NCBI GenBank assembly: GCA_027038555.1
Contig: JALVVX010000030.1
Location: forward strand, 1 to 38,935
Direction of reading: 5' to 3'
DNA length: 38,935 bases
Origin: Nautiliaceae bacterium
GTDB taxonomy: Bacteria > Campylobacterota > Campylobacteria > Campylobacterales > Nautiliaceae
Each line of letters begins with the position of its first letter. Within the stretch, counting starts at the first letter, position 1. The notes below the pieces were generated by a model. The model searched no databases and was not told the origin of the DNA. It saw only the letters and a list, made by a program, of their open reading frames with translations. Positions 16,971 through 25,558 of the stretch are shown piece after piece. Position numbers and translations under genes: made by a program.

Positions 16971-17916
16971 TAACCCATCCTATTTTGTTGTTTATTTTAA
17001 TTTTAATATAATTAGCCCTTTTATTTAATATTTCAGCTTTTGTGTCTTTTTTTACTATATAAAAAACAGTGGAATTTTTAGTAGGTAGAATTTGAACTTT
17101 TGTTCCTTTTTTTAGGATGATATCACCTTTTGGCAAAATTTGAATTATTAGATATATTACTAAAATAATGGGAAACAATAAAATCCATATTTTTTGATAA
17201 ATTAAAAAGATAATAATTCCTATTGCTATAAGAATAAGAATAATTATATTAAGAGGTGTAAATATTTTATTTTCATTCGGATTTATATCGGTTTGTGTAC
17301 TGATAGTCTCTTCTTTTAGTATTACAGGTATATTTAATTTTTCAAATTTGCTTTGATGTATATTGTAATAATAAAAACTTAATTTTTTTTGGTGTTTGGG
17401 TAAAATAATGTAAAATGTTGCTTCGGTAGGAGATACAATTGTCAGATTTTCATCTTTGTTGAGTTTGAAATCATTAATATTGCAATTTTTACATTTTATG
17501 GTAAAAGAAAGAATCGTTTTAGTATTGTCATAAGTTGACGCGATAGGATTGATTATTTGAAAATTATCCGCCAAAACTCCGCAAAAATTTTTGATATGAG
17601 GTAATTTTTTAATTTTTATTTGTTTATTAAGGTAAATTTTTTCTTTTTTATTCTTTGATGAGATTAAAATAATTTTATTTTTATTATCGGCTTTAAATTT
17701 TGTTGTCAATTCGTAAATATAAGGATTTATTTTAGTAATGTTTAAATCAACATCGGAATTATTTATAAAAATTAAATTAGGTTTTGGAGAAATAAGCTTG
17801 AATTTAAGATTTACTATTTGGTTTTTATAATAAAAAGGTTTTAAATTCTCATATTTAATTATAAAATCGGAAGCAAAGAGAAAAAAAGGTATTATTAATA
17901 AAAATATAAATCTCAT
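16957..17916 (-). CDS. Secreted/membrane protein with C-terminal SH3-like domain, function unknown
   Basis: The 319-residue protein has a signal peptide (FIFLLIIPFFLFAS), a periplasmic beta-rich region to about residue 205, two hydrophobic helices close together (about 222-240 and 243-262) and a C-terminal SH3b-like segment (GTKVQILPTKNSTVFYIV, then NYIKIKINNKIGWV). It holds the position of the unnamed periplasmic protein Cj0515 between purQ and plsC in Campylobacter jejuni. Lys/Asn/Ile content is very high. Location next to a cell-wall peptidase suggests an envelope role, but that is inference. Overlaps on both sides (4 and 14 bases) place it firmly in the operon. Confidence 0.8.
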   Translation of the reverse strand: MRFIFLLIIPFFLFASDFIIKYENLKPFYYKNQIVNLKFKLISPKPNLIFINNSDVDLNITKINPYIYELTTKFKADNKNKIILISSKNKKEKIYLNKQIKIKKLPHIKNFCGVLADNFQIINPIASTYDNTKTILSFTIKCKNCNINDFKLNKDENLTIVSPTEATFYIILPKHQKKLSFYYYNIHQSKFEKLNIPVILKEETISTQTDINPNENKIFTPLNIIILILIAIGIIIFLIYQKIWILLFPIILVIYLIIQILPKGDIILKKGTKVQILPTKNSTVFYIVKKDTKAEILNKRANYIKIKINNKIGWVNENN

Positions 17917-19013
17917 TTGAGTGCGATTTTATTTTTTTTCGAGAATTTTTTAATATAACTGAAAAATGCTTTTCTTGCTTTACCCCAAAGGGTAATCCTT
18001 GCAGACTTTCTGATATTCAATGGATTTATCCATTTTCCAAAATGCATAACTCCAAAGTGAAGGTGAGGGCCTGTTGATAATCCGCTATTTCCAAGATACC
18101 CTATTGTTTGTCCTTGTTTTACCCATTGTCCTTTATAAATACCTTTTGGCCATCCGTGTAGGTGTGCATAAAGTGTAATATATCCGTCATTATGTTTAAT
18201 TTTAATAACTTTCCCGTATCCGTGCATCCATCCTTTATATATAATTTTTCCATCAGCTACGGCGTGAACCGGAGTTCCTATTTTGTTTACAAAATCAATA
18301 CCGTCATGCATTCTCCATCTATGCAAAATAGGGTGGTATCTCATACCGAAGTAAGAAGATATTCTTTTATAACTAATAGGAGTAGGTAAAAACATTCCTT
18401 TTAAACTTTTTGCATGTTGATCGTAATATCTTCCGTCACGGGGATTTAAAAAAGCCATATAATTATAATATCTGTTTTTCACAGAAGCAAAGAGTACTTT
18501 AATATCTTTTACTTTTCCAAATTTTGACTTTTCTTCATACACCGCTTTGATTACGGTACCTTTGGGAATAGATTTGAAATTTACTTTATCACCGAATATA
18601 TTTAAAAGTTTACGTGTTAACATATTTGAACCGGTTGCTTTGTAAATATCATAGGTAAGATATTTATGTATCGTAATAGATACTCTTTTTTTAGTGGTAT
18701 CGTAAATTATAGGTACTATTTTTGTTATAAATCTATTTCGTTTCTTTATTATTTGTATCTGTTGTTTGTCATTTAGAGGAATAAGAGCCTGTTTGAAATT
18801 ATTATTGTTTTTTAATATAAAGTACATTGTTCCACTTTTTATATGTCTTACTTCTCTTTTTAATTTTGTGTTAAGAGTATAATATATCTTTAATGGAATA
18901 TGGTAATCTTTAAGAAATTCATAAAAAGTATAATGACTGTTCCATTTTTTAATATCTACCTTATAAGCAAAAAGTAAAAAAGGTATAAAAATTATTGTTA
19001 TTATCTTTTTCAT
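17913..19013 (-). CDS. M23 family peptidoglycan peptidase, Csd3/Pgp3-like
   Basis: Zinc endopeptidase of the LytM/M23 type acting on peptidoglycan cross-links in the periplasm. A signal peptide (IITIIFIPFLLFA) is followed by an N-terminal inhibitory-type region and then the catalytic domain (about residues 215-330). HDGIDF gives the HxxxD ligands (His236, Asp240), and GPHLHFG gives the HxH pair (His317, His319). The N-terminal layout and length of 366 residues are like Helicobacter Csd3 and Campylobacter Pgp3, which shape curved or helical cells. It sits in the purine/envelope operon with 4-base overlaps to purQ and to the SH3-like gene. Confidence 0.9.
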   Translation of the reverse strand: MKKIITIIFIPFLLFAYKVDIKKWNSHYTFYEFLKDYHIPLKIYYTLNTKLKREVRHIKSGTMYFILKNNNNFKQALIPLNDKQQIQIIKKRNRFITKIVPIIYDTTKKRVSITIHKYLTYDIYKATGSNMLTRKLLNIFGDKVNFKSIPKGTVIKAVYEEKSKFGKVKDIKVLFASVKNRYYNYMAFLNPRDGRYYDQHAKSLKGMFLPTPISYKRISSYFGMRYHPILHRWRMHDGIDFVNKIGTPVHAVADGKIIYKGWMHGYGKVIKIKHNDGYITLYAHLHGWPKGIYKGQWVKQGQTIGYLGNSGLSTGPHLHFGVMHFGKWINPLNIRKSARITLWGKARKAFFSYIKKFSKKNKIALK

Positions 19014-19678
19014 TTAAAAAAACCTTCAATCATTTTAATTCCGTCAATTCCTCCTAAAATACTTTCCATTGCCCTTTCAGGATGAGGCATAAGACCGAAT
19101 ACGTTTTTTTCTTTATTGCATATTCCGGCAATGGAATCAACACTTCCGTTCGGATTTAGTTCATTACCGTTTTCATCACAGTATTTTAAAAGTACTTGTC
19201 CGTTGTCATACATTTCTTTTAATGTATTGTCATCAACTTTGTAGTTACCTTCTGCGTGAGCTATCGGAATATTAACAATATCATTTACATTTAAATTTTG
19301 TAAAAATTTATTATTATTGTCTATTACTTTCAAATGATGGAATTTTGAAATAAAATGTAAATTTTCATTTCTTGTCATTGCTCCCGGTAAAAGATGGGAT
19401 TCAAGTAAAATTTGAAATCCGTTACATATTCCCAAAACATATCCGCCTTTTTTTGCAAATTCGGCTACATTTTGCATTACCGGAGAAAATCTTGCAATTG
19501 CTCCGCTTCTTAAATAATCACCGTAACTAAATCCACCAGGTAACACTATTATATCATATTCTTTTAAAGAATGTTCAGTATGCCAGACAAAATCAACTTT
19601 TGCACCTATTTTTTCAAAAGCCCATTTTGTATCTCTGTCACAGTTTGTACCTGGAAAAACAATAACACCGACTTTCAT
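19010..19678 (-). CDS. purQ: Phosphoribosylformylglycinamidine synthase, glutaminase subunit
   Basis: Class I glutamine amidotransferase that supplies ammonia to PurL in step 4 of purine synthesis. The start MKVGVIVFPGTNCDRD is typical. The nucleophile is Cys85 in LGICNGFQIL, and the His/Glu pair is H199 and E201 in MPHPERAME. At 222 residues it is full length. It overlaps purS by 4 bases upstream, as expected for the three-subunit PurL-PurS-PurQ enzyme; the purL gene itself is not in the window. A 4-base overlap leads into the M23 peptidase gene. Confidence 0.97.
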   Translation of the reverse strand: MKVGVIVFPGTNCDRDTKWAFEKIGAKVDFVWHTEHSLKEYDIIVLPGGFSYGDYLRSGAIARFSPVMQNVAEFAKKGGYVLGICNGFQILLESHLLPGAMTRNENLHFISKFHHLKVIDNNNKFLQNLNVNDIVNIPIAHAEGNYKVDDNTLKEMYDNGQVLLKYCDENGNELNPNGSVDSIAGICNKEKNVFGLMPHPERAMESILGGIDGIKMIEGFFK

Positions 19679-19917
19679 TCCTTAACCTCGATTTCATAGT
19701 TTTCAATAACAGGGTTTGCCAATAGTTCATCTGCCATTTTTTTTGCTACTTCAATTGCTTTTTCTTTATTTGTTGTATTAATGTCTATTAAGATTTGCTT
19801 TCCTACTCTTACATCTTTAACATCATCAAAACCCAATGTTTCAAGTGCGTGAAGAACCGCTTTCCCCTGAGGGTCTAAAACACCCTTTTTCAAATGAACG
19901 TTTACGGCAATTTTCAT
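19675..19917 (-). CDS. purS: Phosphoribosylformylglycinamidine synthase subunit PurS
   Basis: Small subunit that joins PurQ and the short form of PurL. The 80-residue product has the hallmark DPQGKAVLHALETLGF and VRVGKQILIDIN, ending ENYEIEV. Its presence implies that this organism uses the small-PurL, three-part FGAM synthase. It lies between purC and purQ with 4-base overlaps at both ends, giving strong translational coupling. Confidence 0.96.
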   Translation of the reverse strand: MKIAVNVHLKKGVLDPQGKAVLHALETLGFDDVKDVRVGKQILIDINTTNKEKAIEVAKKMADELLANPVIENYEIEVKE

Positions 19918-20621
19918 TTCGATTCCTTTATTCTCTTTAATACTTCTTTATATGCTTCGTTAATATCACCCAAATCAAATCTAAATAGGTCTTTATCCAT
20001 TTTTTTACCTGTTTTTTTGTCCCATAATCTGCAACTATCAGGAGTAATTTCATCAGCTAAAATAATATTTCCATTTGTATCTTTTCCGAATTCAATTTTG
20101 AAGTCTACTAAAATTAGACCTGTTTTGTCAAAAAAATCTATTAAAAATTCATTTACTTTTCTTCCATATTCTCTTAAAATATCAAGCTCTTTTCTCTCAT
20201 CAACTAAATTTAAAATCATTGCATGATCGTCATTTATCAGCGGATCGTTAAGTTCATCGTTTTTATAATAAAATTCAACTATTGAAAAAGGAAGTTTTGT
20301 TCCTTCTTTTAAACCTAATCTTTTTGAAAGACTTCCTGCCGCAATATTTCTCACAACTACTTCTATTGGAATAATATCGACTTTTTTAACCAGTTGTTTA
20401 GTTTCGTCTATTTGTTTTATGAGATGTGTGGGAATCCCTTCTTTTTGTAAAGCTTCGAAAATCAAGGTTGTAATGGCACAGTTTAACGCACCTTTACCGC
20501 TTTGAGTGTCAGCTTTTTCCCCGTTAAATGCAGTAAGTGCATCTTTGTATTCGCATATTACTTCATTGGGATTTTGAGTTTCATATATTCTTTTTGCCTT
20601 TCCTTCATATAAAAGTTTCAT
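19914..20621 (-). CDS. purC: SAICAR synthase
   Basis: Joins aspartate to CAIR in purine biosynthesis using ATP. The N-terminus LLYEGKAKRIYETQNPNEV is diagnostic. VEVVVRNIAAGSLSKRLG and LVDFKIEFGKD are further family boxes, and DEITPDSCRLWDKKTG contains the conserved active-site stretch. At 235 residues it is the normal bacterial stand-alone length. It overlaps ctpA and purS by 4 bases each. Confidence 0.97.
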   Translation of the reverse strand: MKLLYEGKAKRIYETQNPNEVICEYKDALTAFNGEKADTQSGKGALNCAITTLIFEALQKEGIPTHLIKQIDETKQLVKKVDIIPIEVVVRNIAAGSLSKRLGLKEGTKLPFSIVEFYYKNDELNDPLINDDHAMILNLVDERKELDILREYGRKVNEFLIDFFDKTGLILVDFKIEFGKDTNGNIILADEITPDSCRLWDKKTGKKMDKDLFRFDLGDINEAYKEVLKRIKESK

Positions 20622-21877
20622 TTATTCTCCTTGGCCTCTTTTGAAATAATTAATGCTTTTAAAATATCAGATGCAGTTAAAAGTTGCAAATCATTTTGAG
20701 GATTAAGCTCGTTTTTATCTGTTTTTTTAATTTTTTTATGTTCTATTTTTGCAAGTTCCGCTTTCAAGTGGTTTTTCAAATCCGCTTCTTTGATAATTAC
20801 GCCTTCATCTTCTTTTTTGATTTTGGCAGGATGTACAGTGATATCAGGTGTTACCCCTTTTGCTTGAATAGTTCTTCCACTTGGAAGGTAATATCTTGCA
20901 ATAGTCAGTCTTATCGCTTCGTCTTTGTTTACCGGAAGTATTGCTTGAACGCTGCCTTTCCCGAATGTTGTTTCACCTACGATAACTGCTCTTTTATGGT
21001 CTTGAAGACTTCCGCTTACTATTTCGCTTGCACTTGCACTTCCGCCATTCACCAATACTACTATCGGAATATTTGTATAAGTGTCTTCTTTGTGTGCGTA
21101 ATATGTATAATTTTCACTTTTTACTCTTCCTTTTTGAGAAACTAAAATTCCTTTGTCAATAAATAAATCAAGAGTTCCAACCGCTTGATTTAAAAGACCG
21201 CCAGGATTATTTCTAAGGTCGATAATAATACCTTCTTTTCCTTCGTTTTTAAGTTTAGGAAGTATTTTTTTAAGGGAATCGACAACATTTTTATCAAATG
21301 AACTTATTCTAATATAAGCGATTTTAGGATATCCTTTTATCTCTTTTTGTTTGACTGATTTAACTTTAATAATAGCTCTTGTAATGGTGACTTTAAAAGG
21401 TTTTTGCCCTTTTCTTACAATCGTAAGAGTGATTTTTGTGCCCGGTTTTCCTCTCATAAGATTAACGGCTTCATCCAAACTCATATCAAGAGTCGCTTTA
21501 TCATTTATCATAAGAATAACATCTCCGGCTTTCAGTCCCGCTTTTGCCGCAGGAGTATCGTCAATTGGAGAAATTACTGTCAAAACACCGTTTTTCATAC
21601 CTACTACTATGCCAAGCCCGCCGAATTCTCCATTCGTTTGTATTTTGAGTTCTTTATATGCTTTTTTGTCAAGATAGCTTGAATGTGCGTCAAGTTCAGG
21701 TAAAAGTCCTTTTAAAGCTTTGTTAATTATTGTTGTTGTATTTAAATCGTCAACATAATAAGCTTCTATCATATTAACAACTTTTACAAATTTCTCATAA
21801 GCTGCAAGTCTTGTTTGTCTTATATCTTTTGCAAAAAGTGATAATCCGATTAGACATATTAATAATATTTTTTTCAA
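20618..21877 (-). CDS. ctpA: C-terminal processing peptidase (S41 family)
   Basis: Periplasmic serine protease that degrades or trims substrates from their C-termini. It has a short signal peptide (KKILLICLIGLSLFA), a PDZ domain at about residues 85-165 (GGLGIVVGMKNGVLTVISPI) and the S41 catalytic core. Ser282 lies in NGGSASASEIVSGS and Lys307 in GETTFGKGSVQ, the Ser-Lys dyad. At 419 residues it is full length. The start is a TTG at 21877-21875 with AAGGAGAATTC just upstream; no in-frame ATG suits. It is the first gene of the leftward operon and divergent from clpB across the repeat region. Confidence 0.94.
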   Translation of the reverse strand: MKKILLICLIGLSLFAKDIRQTRLAAYEKFVKVVNMIEAYYVDDLNTTTIINKALKGLLPELDAHSSYLDKKAYKELKIQTNGEFGGLGIVVGMKNGVLTVISPIDDTPAAKAGLKAGDVILMINDKATLDMSLDEAVNLMRGKPGTKITLTIVRKGQKPFKVTITRAIIKVKSVKQKEIKGYPKIAYIRISSFDKNVVDSLKKILPKLKNEGKEGIIIDLRNNPGGLLNQAVGTLDLFIDKGILVSQKGRVKSENYTYYAHKEDTYTNIPIVVLVNGGSASASEIVSGSLQDHKRAVIVGETTFGKGSVQAILPVNKDEAIRLTIARYYLPSGRTIQAKGVTPDITVHPAKIKKEDEGVIIKEADLKNHLKAELAKIEHKKIKKTDKNELNPQNDLQLLTASDILKALIISKEAKENK

Positions 21878-21934
21878 GAATTCTCCTTGGGGTTTTTGAA
21901 ATTCTATTTTAATTTATAATAAAAATCAAGGATA

Positions 21935-21992
21935 TGGGTGTGAATGGGTGAATGGGTGGATGGGTGGATGGGTGGATGAGTGGATGAGTGAG
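21935..21992 (+). repeat. Tandem 8-base G-rich repeat (GGGTGGAT) with G-quadruplex motif
   Basis: About seven consecutive units of GGGTGGAT or near variants lie between ctpA and clpB. GGG runs at 21936, 21946, 21954, 21962 and 21970 have loops of 7, 5, 5 and 5 bases, which meets the usual G3-N1-7 definition of a G-quadruplex on the + strand. The same 8-base unit recurs at 32351-32450. No reading frame is supported in the gap. Confidence 0.8.
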
Positions 21993-22000
21993 GATAGAGA

Positions 22001-22072
22001 GAGTAGGGAGAAGGAAGTAGGGAGTAGGGAGTAGGGAGGAGTGTTGAGTTTTGAGTTCCAAGTTGGAAGTTT
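22001..22072 (+). repeat. Tandem 7-base AGTAGGG repeat and AGTT-type words
   Basis: The 8-base array passes directly into AGTAGGG units (22001-22039, about four, one degenerate), then GTGTTGAGTTTTGAGTTCCAAGTTGGAAGTT. The tract is almost free of C on the + strand. The last words match those in the spacer at 1936-2036. Together with the preceding array this accounts for about 140 of the 369 gene-free bases here. Confidence 0.7.
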
Positions 22073-22122
22073 TGATTATAGAGTTGTAAGTGTGGTGTTA
22101 AATAATCAGCAGGTGGTTTGGT

Positions 22123-22138
22123 AATACTTTTAAGTATT
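22123..22138 (+). repeat. Short inverted repeat upstream of the clpB promoter
   Basis: AATACTT-TT-AAGTATT gives two 7-base arms around TT, 47 bases before the clpB -35 box. It could be an operator, but no known regulator site is recognised. It does not match CIRCE or the HspR HAIR element. Confidence 0.35.
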
Positions 22139-22184
22139 AAATTTTATACAAATGGGTAAAGCTATAAAAAAGTTTGAAAATAAC

Positions 22185-22214
22185 TTGACATAAGACGACT
22201 AAACTTGCTATAAT
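22185..22214 (+). promoter_or_regulatory. Sigma-70 promoter of clpB
   Basis: TTGACA (22185-22190) and TATAAT (22209-22214) are perfect boxes with an 18-base spacer, and TGC directly before the -10 adds the extended element. The ATG follows 32 bases later with AAGGAGG at 22234-22240. No sigma-32-type boxes are seen. Confidence 0.8.
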
Positions 22215-22246
22215 TTTGCCAACTAAAACTTTTAAGGAGGGAATAA

Positions 22247-24850
22247 ATGGAAAAATTATTCGAAAAATTAACAAACCAAATGATGGAGGCTATTGAAAGC
22301 GGACTAAGCCTTGCGCTTCACAATAAAAATCCGGAAGTGCATCCTTTACATATATTATGGGGACTTTTGACAAATACCAATACTGTATTAAATCAGGCAT
22401 TAAATAAAATGGGAGTTGATAAAGTAGCTATCGAACTTGAAGTAAAAAGTGCGGTTGACAGACTCCCGAAAGTAGACAATATTACAAAAGAATCAATCAG
22501 AATAGGAAGAGAGCTTATTGAAAGTTTACAAAAAGCGGAAGCTCTTGCGACAAAACTCGGGGATAAATATGTAGCGGTTGATACTTGGCTTATTGCAAAT
22601 CTTGATACTTTTAAAGATATTTTAGGTAAATATGTCAATTTAATGGAGCTTAAAAAAACACTTGAAGCAATAAGAGGGGATGCAAAAATAGAAAGCAAAA
22701 GTGCTGATGAAAATCTTGATGCATTAAATAAATACGGAATTGATTTGACAGAAAAAGCAAGAAAGGGTGAGCTTGACCCTGTAATCGGAAGAGATGAAGA
22801 GATTAACAGAATGACTCAGATTTTAATTAGAAAAACAAAAAACAATCCTATTTTACTCGGTGAACCAGGGGTTGGTAAAACAGCACTTGTTGAAGGTCTT
22901 GCACAAAGAATAGTTAAAAAAGAAGTTCCAACTTCACTTCAAAATAAAAAAATTATAGCACTTGATATGACATCTTTAATCGCAGGCGCGAAATACAGAG
23001 GTGAATTTGAAGACAGATTAAAAGCCGTTGTGGATGAAGTAAAAGCAAATCCGAATATTATTCTGTTTATAGATGAAATTCATACAATTGTCGGAGCAGG
23101 TGCAAGTGAAGGAAGTATGGATGCGGCAAATATCCTAAAACCGGCACTTGCAAGAGGGGAGCTTAGAACTATCGGTGCGACAACTTTAAAAGAATACAGA
23201 AAATATTTTGAAAAAGACGCGGCGCTTCAAAGAAGGTTCCAGCCTGTAATGGTTAATGAGCCAAGCGTTAATGAAGCTATAAGAATTTTAAGAGGTCTTA
23301 AAGATAGACTTGAAGCGCACCACAAAGTAAAAATTTTAGATGAAGCATTGGTTGCGGCGGCAAAACTTACAGATAGATACATAACTGACAGATTTTTGCC
23401 TGATAAATCTATTGACGCAATTGATGAAGCGGCGGCTGAGATTAGAATGCAAATTGAGTCTGAACCGTTTGAGCTTTCTAAAATCAAAAGAGAAATTGAA
23501 CAGTTAATGGTTGAAAAACAAGCACTTGAAATGGAAGGTTCAAATACTGAAAAAGTAAAAAAAAGATTGGAAGAAATTGAAAAACAACTGGCTGATTTAG
23601 AAGAGAAAAAAAGACAGCTTAAAGCAAAATACGAAGAAGAAAAAAGAGTTCTTAAAGAAATAGCCGATATTAAAGAACAAATAGAAAAACTCAAAAACGA
23701 AGCTGAAATTGCAAAAAGAGAAGGTGATTTCCACAAAGCTGCTGAAATTGAATATGGAAAAATTGTAGAACTTAATAAAAAATTAGAAGAGTTAGAGAAA
23801 AAATGGGAAGAAATGCAAAAAGAAGGCACACTTTTAAAAAGTGCTGTTGATGAAGAGGCAGTTGCAGATGTTGTAAGCAAATGGACAGGAATTCCTGTAT
23901 CTAAAATGCTTCAAAGCGAACTTGAAAAAATATTACATATTGAAGATGAGCTTAAAAAATGGGTTGTCGGACAAGATGAAGCAATTAAAGCCGTTGCAAG
24001 AGCGATTAAAAGAAATAAAGCGGGACTTGGTGACCCAAATAGACCAATTGGTAGCTTTATGTTTTTAGGTCCGACAGGAGTTGGTAAAACTGAAACAGCC
24101 AAAACATTGGCAAGATTTTTGTTTGATGATGAAAAAGCACTTATCAGATTTGATATGAGTGAATATATGGATAAAATAAGCGTATCAAAACTTATCGGTG
24201 CGGCGCCTGGTTATGTAGGATATGAAGAAGGCGGACAGTTAACAGAGGCTGTGAGAAGAAAACCTTACAGTGTAATTTTATTTGACGAAATTGAAAAAGC
24301 ACATCCTGATGTATTTAATATTCTTTTACAAGTGCTTGATGATGGTAGACTTACGGATAATAAAGGTGTAACAGTTGATTTTAAAAATACAATTATTATC
24401 TTAACAAGTAATATTGCAAGCGATATTATTATGGAAATTAAAGACCCGAAAGCAAGAAAAGAGGCTGTATGGGCAGAACTGAAAAGAAGAATGAAACCTG
24501 AGTTTTTAAACAGACTTGACGAGGTAGTGGTATTTAATCCGCTTGGAAAAGAACAAGTTAAACAAATCGTTGAAATTCTGCTTAAAAAAATCAAAAGCAG
24601 ACTTGCTGAAAGAGATATCGATCTTGTGCTTAGTGAAAGAGCAAAAGACTTTATCGCAGAAGTAGGATTTGATCCGGTATTTGGGGCAAGACCTCTTAAA
24701 AGAGCTCTTGCAGATGTTGTGGAAGATAAACTTGCCGAGCTTATTTTGGCTGGAAAAGTTAAAGACGGAGACAAAGTTGAATTTGACGTTGATGAAAATC
24801 ATATCATAGTTAAAGTTAACGGAGTTGAAGTTGCAAGAGACCCTAAATAA
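22247..24850 (+). CDS. clpB: ATP-dependent disaggregase ClpB
   Basis: Hexameric AAA+ chaperone that pulls apart heat-damaged protein aggregates with DnaK. In order: an N-domain (about 1-145); AAA-1 with Walker [11 protein letters not shown] (from Gly205) and Walker [11 protein letters not shown]; the long charged coiled-coil M-domain (about 400-540), the mark of ClpB rather than ClpA/ClpC; AAA-2 with Walker [11 protein letters not shown] (from Gly608) and [13 protein letters not shown]; and a C-terminal D2 small domain. At 867 residues it is full length. It has a strong promoter and its own terminator, so it is a single-gene unit. Divergent ctpA-pur genes match the Campylobacter neighbourhood. 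Confidence 0.98.
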   Translation: MEKLFEKLTNQMMEAIESGLSLALHNKNPEVHPLHILWGLLTNTNTVLNQALNKMGVDKVAIELEVKSAVDRLPKVDNITKESIRIGRELIESLQKAEALATKLGDKYVAVDTWLIANLDTFKDILGKYVNLMELKKTLEAIRGDAKIESKSADENLDALNKYGIDLTEKARKGELDPVIGRDEEINRMTQILIRKTKNNPILLGEPGVGKTALVEGLAQRIVKKEVPTSLQNKKIIALDMTSLIAGAKYRGEFEDRLKAVVDEVKANPNIILFIDEIHTIVGAGASEGSMDAANILKPALARGELRTIGATTLKEYRKYFEKDAALQRRFQPVMVNEPSVNEAIRILRGLKDRLEAHHKVKILDEALVAAAKLTDRYITDRFLPDKSIDAIDEAAAEIRMQIESEPFELSKIKREIEQLMVEKQALEMEGSNTEKVKKRLEEIEKQLADLEEKKRQLKAKYEEEKRVLKEIADIKEQIEKLKNEAEIAKREGDFHKAAEIEYGKIVELNKKLEELEKKWEEMQKEGTLLKSAVDEEAVADVVSKWTGIPVSKMLQSELEKILHIEDELKKWVVGQDEAIKAVARAIKRNKAGLGDPNRPIGSFMFLGPTGVGKTETAKTLARFLFDDEKALIRFDMSEYMDKISVSKLIGAAPGYVGYEEGGQLTEAVRRKPYSVILFDEIEKAHPDVFNILLQVLDDGRLTDNKGVTVDFKNTIIILTSNIASDIIMEIKDPKARKEAVWAELKRRMKPEFLNRLDEVVVFNPLGKEQVKQIVEILLKKIKSRLAERDIDLVLSERAKDFIAEVGFDPVFGARPLKRALADVVEDKLAELILAGKVKDGDKVEFDVDENHIIVKVNGVEVARDPK

Positions 24851-24868
24851 CAGGGTCTTTTTATTTTT
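24838..24868 (+). terminator. Rho-independent terminator of clpB
   Basis: AGACCCT-AAATAAC-AGGGTCT is a 7-bp GC-containing stem followed by TTTTATTTTTTT. The stem overlaps the last codons and the stop of clpB. Confidence 0.88.
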
Positions 24869-24960
24869 TTTAATATTTTCTCCTGCAATTTATCTTCTTT
24901 TTAATTAAATCGTTTTTTTAATTTTTTATGTTTAATTTTTGTTAAAGTATCCGATTTATG

Positions 24961-24969
24961 TGATATAAT
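24961..24969 (+). promoter_or_regulatory. Extended -10 promoter of the small-ORF/PAS/chemoreceptor operon
   Basis: TGA-TATAAT lies 18 bases before the ATG at 24988. A weak TTGTTA at 24939-24944 is 19 bases from it. This is the only good promoter before the run that ends at the chemoreceptor gene. Confidence 0.5.
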
Positions 24970-24987
24970 AAAATAAAAAGGCATATT

Positions 24988-25161
24988 ATGAATGTAAAAC
25001 AAAAAGCTATTGAAAAAATTAAAAAATCCAATCTTGATAAAGATAAAATTGATACTACTATTCATCATATAAAAGAATGGTATATAGAAGATATAACGGA
25101 AGAGAAGTTTTATAAAGAGCTTGTTAAAAAATTTCCTTTTTTGAAACCTCTGTTTTTTTAA
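24988..25161 (+). CDS. 57-residue protein of unknown function
   Basis: A short frame starting ATG at 24988 (after AAAAAGG) and ending TAA at 25159-25161. The product is highly charged and probably helical (KQKAIEKIKKSNLDKDKI, then a W-Y-I-E-D segment) and ends in a hydrophobic KFPFLKPLFF tail. It has no signal peptide or cysteine. The stop is 9 bases before the start of the membrane protein gene, whose ribosome site (TAAAGG) uses the stop region, so the two are likely co-translated. I do not recognise a family. It is supported by promoter, ribosome site, spacing and codon use typical of its neighbours, but its length leaves doubt. Confidence 0.6.
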   Translation: MNVKQKAIEKIKKSNLDKDKIDTTIHHIKEWYIEDITEEKFYKELVKKFPFLKPLFF

Positions 25162-25170
25162 AGGATGGAT

Positions 25171-25548
25171 ATGCTTTCTTTTTATTTTTCTCTTCACATA
25201 ATAGCTGTTACAAGCTGGATAATGTTTTTGCTTCAATTTATAAAATCTCTGCAACATCAAAGAATCAATGAAGGTTATGTATTTGGATTTTTAAGTCTGT
25301 TTTTTTTGGTGGTAACTTTTTATTTGGGTATAAAACTAATAGGGTTTAATCATGATATTTTCAAATCTGGCGGATGGCTTCATTTGAAAATTACTCTGGC
25401 TTTGATGTTGGGTATAGAAAATATATATTATTTTTATAAGTTTGTAAGAAGAAAAAAGATATCGTTAAAACTGGCGGAAATAAATTATTGGATGACATAT
25501 TTAATATTCGTGTTTATTTTGTTTTTGACTCTTTTTAGACCGTTTTAA
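25171..25548 (+). CDS. Small four-helix membrane protein, HemJ/CopD-like
   Basis: A 125-residue integral membrane protein with four hydrophobic helices. A His in helix 1 (FYFSLHIIAVTSWIMF) and the GGWLHLKITLALMLG segment with Lys resemble the HemJ (UPF0093) / CopD-like superfamily, whose members bind heme or act in protoporphyrinogen oxidation. The HemJ-type YHxR elements are not clear, so I do not call it hemJ. I choose the ATG at 25171 because AAAGG lies 6 bases before it; the ATG at 25165 would abut the ribosome site. It sits 10 bases before the PAS-protein gene, suggesting a membrane/redox partner in that operon, which is inference. Confidence 0.68.
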   Translation: MLSFYFSLHIIAVTSWIMFLLQFIKSLQHQRINEGYVFGFLSLFFLVVTFYLGIKLIGFNHDIFKSGGWLHLKITLALMLGIENIYYFYKFVRRKKISLKLAEINYWMTYLIFVFILFLTLFRPF

Positions 25549-25558
25549 AGGATAAATA

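Noticed and set aside
23227-23880. 217-codon open frame antisense to clpB
   Set aside because: It mirrors the Lys/Glu-rich coiled coil of ClpB and gives a Ser/Leu/Phe-rich product with no motif. The other long antisense frames within thrS (9067-9573), clpB (24265-24774) and prfA (4313-4678) are of the same kind.
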